Assembly: GCA_012799755.1 (NCBI GenBank) | Contig: JAAZKQ010000186.1 | Span: 1 to 9,297 of the forward strand | From: Lentisphaerota bacterium | GTDB taxonomy: Bacteria > Verrucomicrobiota > Lentisphaeria > Oligosphaerales > Oligosphaeraceae | DNA: 9,297 nt | Direction of reading: 5' to 3' | In this document: one piece after another, positions 8,201 through 9,297 of the stretch | Layout of the letters: each line of letters starts with the position of its first letter | How positions within the stretch are numbered: position 1 is the stretch's first letter | Program-made: the position numbers and the translations under genes | The notes under the pieces: model-generated | The model's database searches: none | Seen by the model: only the letters and a program-made list of their open reading frames with translations | Told to the model about the DNA's origin: nothing

Positions 8201-8930
8201 ATTTTTCTACAAGGATTCGTTCGCCGAAAAGAGTCTTGAAGGGCTTATGCCGAAACGAGCTTTCTCAATACTTATGTCACCTGTTGAGAAGAAGATAGAG
8301 CGTCGGTCTGAGCGCAGTGTTGTTGATGTGAACGGAGTCAAAGTTAGTAATTTGAGCTTTGGTTGGCGAGTGGAACACCCGAAGTATACTGTCGAGTTAG
8401 GACGAACCGGTGGGCATATTTTAAAGATGGTTAATTCATCCGGTAATGAAGTACTTAAAAATGCTGGACTGGTAGTGCAAGGTACTGGCTATTGCCAAGA
8501 AAGCGACATAGAGGCATCATGCCGGGTATACGAAGAAGATGGAATCCTGAAAATGTTGTTTTCAGGTGTATTTAAAAGGTTCGGGTTGGCGCCGCAAGGA
8601 GACAGAATGCAAACACCGCATTTGCATTTCCGCGTTCTTTATACATTTGATAGCAGTTCGCCAGAAGTTGGGGTTCATGCTGCAGTACTGACTAGAAACG
8701 CACGGAAGACAGAAAAGCTTGATATAGTTTGGACGGCTATGACTGAGTGTAGTCAATTAAAACTTCGTAATAACGGCGGCATAATCGAAGGAATTGCCGT
8801 GAAAAATAAATTTCCATTCCAGTCTGAGCCACGGACAGGAAAAGATTGGCAAATACTGGAACTACAGGGGCATGAAATGCAGATTGATCGCTGGTATGAC
8901 AGCGTGTTTTACGTTAACCCAGCATTGTGA
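5286..8930 (+). CDS. Secreted multidomain GH13-like glycoside hydrolase (alpha-amylase clan), 1214 residues
   Basis: This is a predicted exported enzyme of the alpha-amylase clan. The GTG start gives a signal peptide (residues 1-22, cleavage near Ala22/Glu23). Residues 23 to about 300 form a beta-rich domain rich in aromatics. The TIM barrel spans about 300-620. Its early HPYDYF motif matches GH13. Region I is DIVPHG (Asp390), region II is LRID with Arg453 and nucleophile Asp455, region III is MGEV with acid/base Glu534, and region IV is ENHD with Asn600, His601 and Asp602. GIPMIYQDSD follows as in GH13. A GH13-type C-domain (about 640-715) ends in LCLINFSPD. About 490 further beta-rich residues are of no recognised family. 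Region I has HG where amylases have NH, so specificity may differ. GC content is clearly lower than in the upstream genes, suggesting separate origin. Hydrolysis or transfer on alpha-glucans is expected, but the substrate is unproven. Confidence 0.88.
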   Translation: MSRIITIFIFVLATVYGFSLAAEDIDCGKWSFSFDKSSGIWTSLSYEDTEILVNESATPPFNWGPTWPGGKPAFASWQFERWKGQCPDELVNGAQIDSEYHLLRHEFDMKTSELKLIYKTGDYDVCEIVHFGSTDAPTLLACQLEVTYTGKDAYAPLFGVSLNMPFRIANQRYFITGGMCYPDNKTVNNITDLSPIQKTETSGYSSRPLLLELNGRTAVLMAESRFDKSSLLLGIKDGAGILSYNFAAVGYLYRGRKQTFGPAYFKLTPDKIEIVLESGAIHNMYDEVGMTMPKGRPDDVLRDSIMYCCSPGGSRLSGWRNLGGFNAARKEIIPRLNSLGFNTVWFLPIEDLNIYHPYDYFKTNKSLGSADEYKELVRSAHASGMKVMQDIVPHGTNAEAIMTRCTSPEVMAFDKKGDVRKYLACDYLSNEHQEYMKRVAAYYGSEYGADMLRIDLADAGQLNWRKEGQFSAGRIPENVDAEWWKEELSKRGGSLAPLAYQRASLCRRMGGLAMSRVIREGLRSVNPSGAVMGEVQYSPYMTANDIIYDKDLHSCFLRGFWYTPLAQADLGNWTKSLSYYLEQQFISEPADTIRMRYTENHDCYPTADIVGVGAMRAATALTFFLDGIPMIYQDSDRGSGTQLKELIALRTALVELRRGKTLFLHDEISVDTVMGLVRYTDDSAVLCLINFSPDQVNVKIRIPEVIRERLKQDEIGMRLGPWDYSVIAGSGVLLGNNTIPTAVVDDLKAQKLAVKFTRDRYGNPLITTSDYTIIISNRDGLPAWMEDSSGERILDRVTLFPSERLGRKSLGITVKWDSAEQKNDDGSYTLSNIISTQGGAEIKMLYNFYPEYVRMSSQMLSDGNFADIGVSFMVKNATGYQVNSAEGLLDDDYFVARRFGLPNIFENVSWRRYNTPIIWQSEMIPLDLAVPQFACLKKTGGICFKFENAFKDRLANSMLLDRADGINELHAVFFYKDSFAEKSLEGLMPKRAFSILMSPVEKKIERRSERSVVDVNGVKVSNLSFGWRVEHPKYTVELGRTGGHILKMVNSSGNEVLKNAGLVVQGTGYCQESDIEASCRVYEEDGILKMLFSGVFKRFGLAPQGDRMQTPHLHFRVLYTFDSSSPEVGVHAAVLTRNARKTEKLDIVWTAMTECSQLKLRNNGGIIEGIAVKNKFPFQSEPRTGKDWQILELQGHEMQIDRWYDSVFYVNPAL

Positions 8931-9054
8931 ATGGATCGACATGTGGGTGAAAAATTCCTCATATGGCAGCGATAATAAAAGGTTTTGCCCAGTTATCGGA
9001 AAAACACAATACTTTCGTTCTTGGGTTCTGTAAAACTTCCATGAAAGAATGAAA

Positions 9055-9070
9055 ACTGAGGCAACTCAGT
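9055..9070. other. Perfect 6-bp hairpin with GCAA tetraloop
   Basis: ACTGAG (9055-9060) pairs perfectly with CTCAGT (9065-9070) around a four-base GCAA loop, a stable GNRA tetraloop in plus-strand RNA. On the minus strand the stem is followed by TTTTC, so it could also act as a weak terminator for leftward transcription. On the plus strand it stands four bases before a boxA-like sequence. Confidence 0.5.
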
Positions 9071-9074
9071 GCAT

Positions 9075-9087
9075 TGCTCTTTGAAAA
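9075..9087 (+). promoter_or_regulatory. boxA-like antitermination motif
   Basis: TGCTCTTTGAAAA matches the first eight bases of the boxA core of rRNA leaders (TGCTCTTTAACA in Escherichia coli). BoxA recruits NusB-NusE to make RNA polymerase resist termination. A GNRA-loop hairpin lies directly upstream, which is the boxB-boxA order of rRNA leaders. The target transcript would lie beyond the right edge, and no matching promoter is clear, so this is only suggestive. Confidence 0.3.
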
Positions 9088-9208
9088 ACTGAAAAACATC
9101 ACCGATTTGGGGCGTCATTGTCGAAGCCCTCGCCCCGGTATTCGGCTCGGAACGTTCTGCAAGCGGGTTTGCCGGCTCCTCTGCGTCAAGGAACTTTCGC
9201 GGCATAAG

Positions 9209-9232
9209 CTTGCCTTGCTTCGGCAAGGCAAG
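9209..9232. terminator. 10-bp hairpin with cUUCGg loop, possible bidirectional terminator
   Basis: CTTGCCTTGC (9209-9218) and GCAAGGCAAG (9223-9232) form a perfect 10-bp stem. In plus-strand RNA the loop is UUCG closed by C-G, one of the most stable tetraloops. TTATT follows on the plus strand and CTTAT on the minus strand, so the T-tract is weak in both directions. The stem begins right after a TAA in the minus-strand frame that enters from the right edge. This fits the terminator of that gene, and perhaps also of rightward transcription. Confidence 0.5.
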
Positions 9233-9297
9233 TTATTCCACGGTTTCCTTGACGTCGTCGCCGGCAAACGTTGAGATGGTCACGTTCCGTCCGAACC
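9233..9297 (-). CDS. Possible C-terminal end of a minus-strand gene, cut by the window edge
   Basis: Read on the minus strand, bases 9295-9233 give 20 codons, starting FGRNVTIS and ending DVKETVE, then TAA. Fifteen of the 20 third positions are G or C, as in the GC-rich genes at the left of the window. The stop is directly followed by the 10-bp hairpin, as expected at a gene end. It would converge with the GH13-like gene. The piece is too short for family assignment. A competing plus-strand frame also crosses this stretch but ends in the middle of it. Confidence 0.35.
   Translation of the reverse strand, partial: FGRNVTISTFAGDDVKETVE

Larger units (their letters stand above)
8931..9232. other. 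Gene-free intergenic stretch with many inverted repeats
   Basis: No convincing gene is seen in these 302 bases. The first half is AT-rich and the second half is GC-rich. Inverted repeats visible by eye are CGATAA (8970-8975) with TTATCG (8993-8998); a 10-bp AT-rich stem with one G-T pair (9013-9022 with 9045-9054); the ACTGAG/CTCAGT hairpin; GGGGCG (9109-9114) with CGCCCC (9131-9136); and the nested repeats near 9184-9254. No stem is followed by a strong T-tract on the plus strand, so a terminator for the GH13-like gene cannot be placed firmly. Confidence 0.6.

Noticed and set aside
8993..9226. 77-codon minus-strand open frame
   Set aside because: It has no recognisable domain, runs through several inverted repeats and both composition zones, and its first codons lie in a hairpin arm. 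It is more likely chance or part of a repeat element.
9074..9274. 66-codon plus-strand open frame near the right edge
   Set aside because: Its start lies in the boxA-like motif without a ribosome binding site, it crosses the 10-bp hairpin, and the translation is Arg/Leu-rich with no motif.
1..9297. CRISPR array, tRNA, rRNA, transposase or integrase
   Set aside because: No regularly spaced direct repeats, no recognised RNA gene core and no mobile-element protein motifs were seen on either strand.

Overview
The window looks like a chromosomal piece from an anaerobic, polysaccharide-degrading bacterium of the Planctomycetota-Verrucomicrobiota-Lentisphaerota group, most likely Lentisphaerota (Victivallis-like). 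The strongest clue is the gene at 4296-5063. It has the prepilin N-terminus and an exact H-X9-DG motif (His217 to Asp227-Gly228), a type of pseudopilin found in large numbers in those phyla. The glycyl radical enzyme at the left edge implies anaerobic metabolism, because this radical is destroyed by oxygen. The organism assignment is inference from gene families only; there is no rRNA or other marker in the window.

Region 1 (1-4181) is GC-rich and holds four plus-strand genes that look like a sugar or sugar-acid catabolic operon. They are the C-terminal part of a glycyl radical enzyme (cut by the window edge), a bicupin protein of the sugar-isomerase type, a type I mannose-6-phosphate isomerase homologue, and a TIM-barrel sugar isomerase/epimerase. 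The first three are tightly packed: a TGATG overlap, then an 8-base gap with the ribosome binding site overlapping the previous stop. The fourth follows after 113 bases that contain a possible promoter and hairpin. The glycyl radical enzyme has the radical glycine loop, but Cys-His-Trp where dehydratase-type members have Cys-x-Glu, so its reaction is open.

Region 2 (4182-5063) has one pseudopilin-like gene with its own ribosome binding site.

Region 3 (5286-8930) is one long gene of visibly lower GC content. It encodes a predicted secreted protein of 1214 residues with a GH13-type (alpha-amylase clan) TIM barrel in the middle and large beta-rich regions on both sides. The barrel keeps the Asp/Glu/Asp catalytic triad, but its region I motif is altered. 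The real start is a GTG at 5286 with a strong ribosome binding site and a signal peptide. A C10 tract lies upstream.

Region 4 (8931-9297) has no convincing complete gene, but several inverted repeats. These include a GCAA-loop hairpin directly followed by a boxA-like sequence, and a 10-bp hairpin with a cUUCGg loop nested inside a second inverted repeat. The last 65 bases may be the end of a minus-strand gene.

A plausible combined picture is that a secreted GH13-like enzyme releases sugars from a polysaccharide, and the cytoplasmic isomerases and the glycyl radical enzyme process the products. No transporter, regulator or radical-activating enzyme is present here to confirm it.
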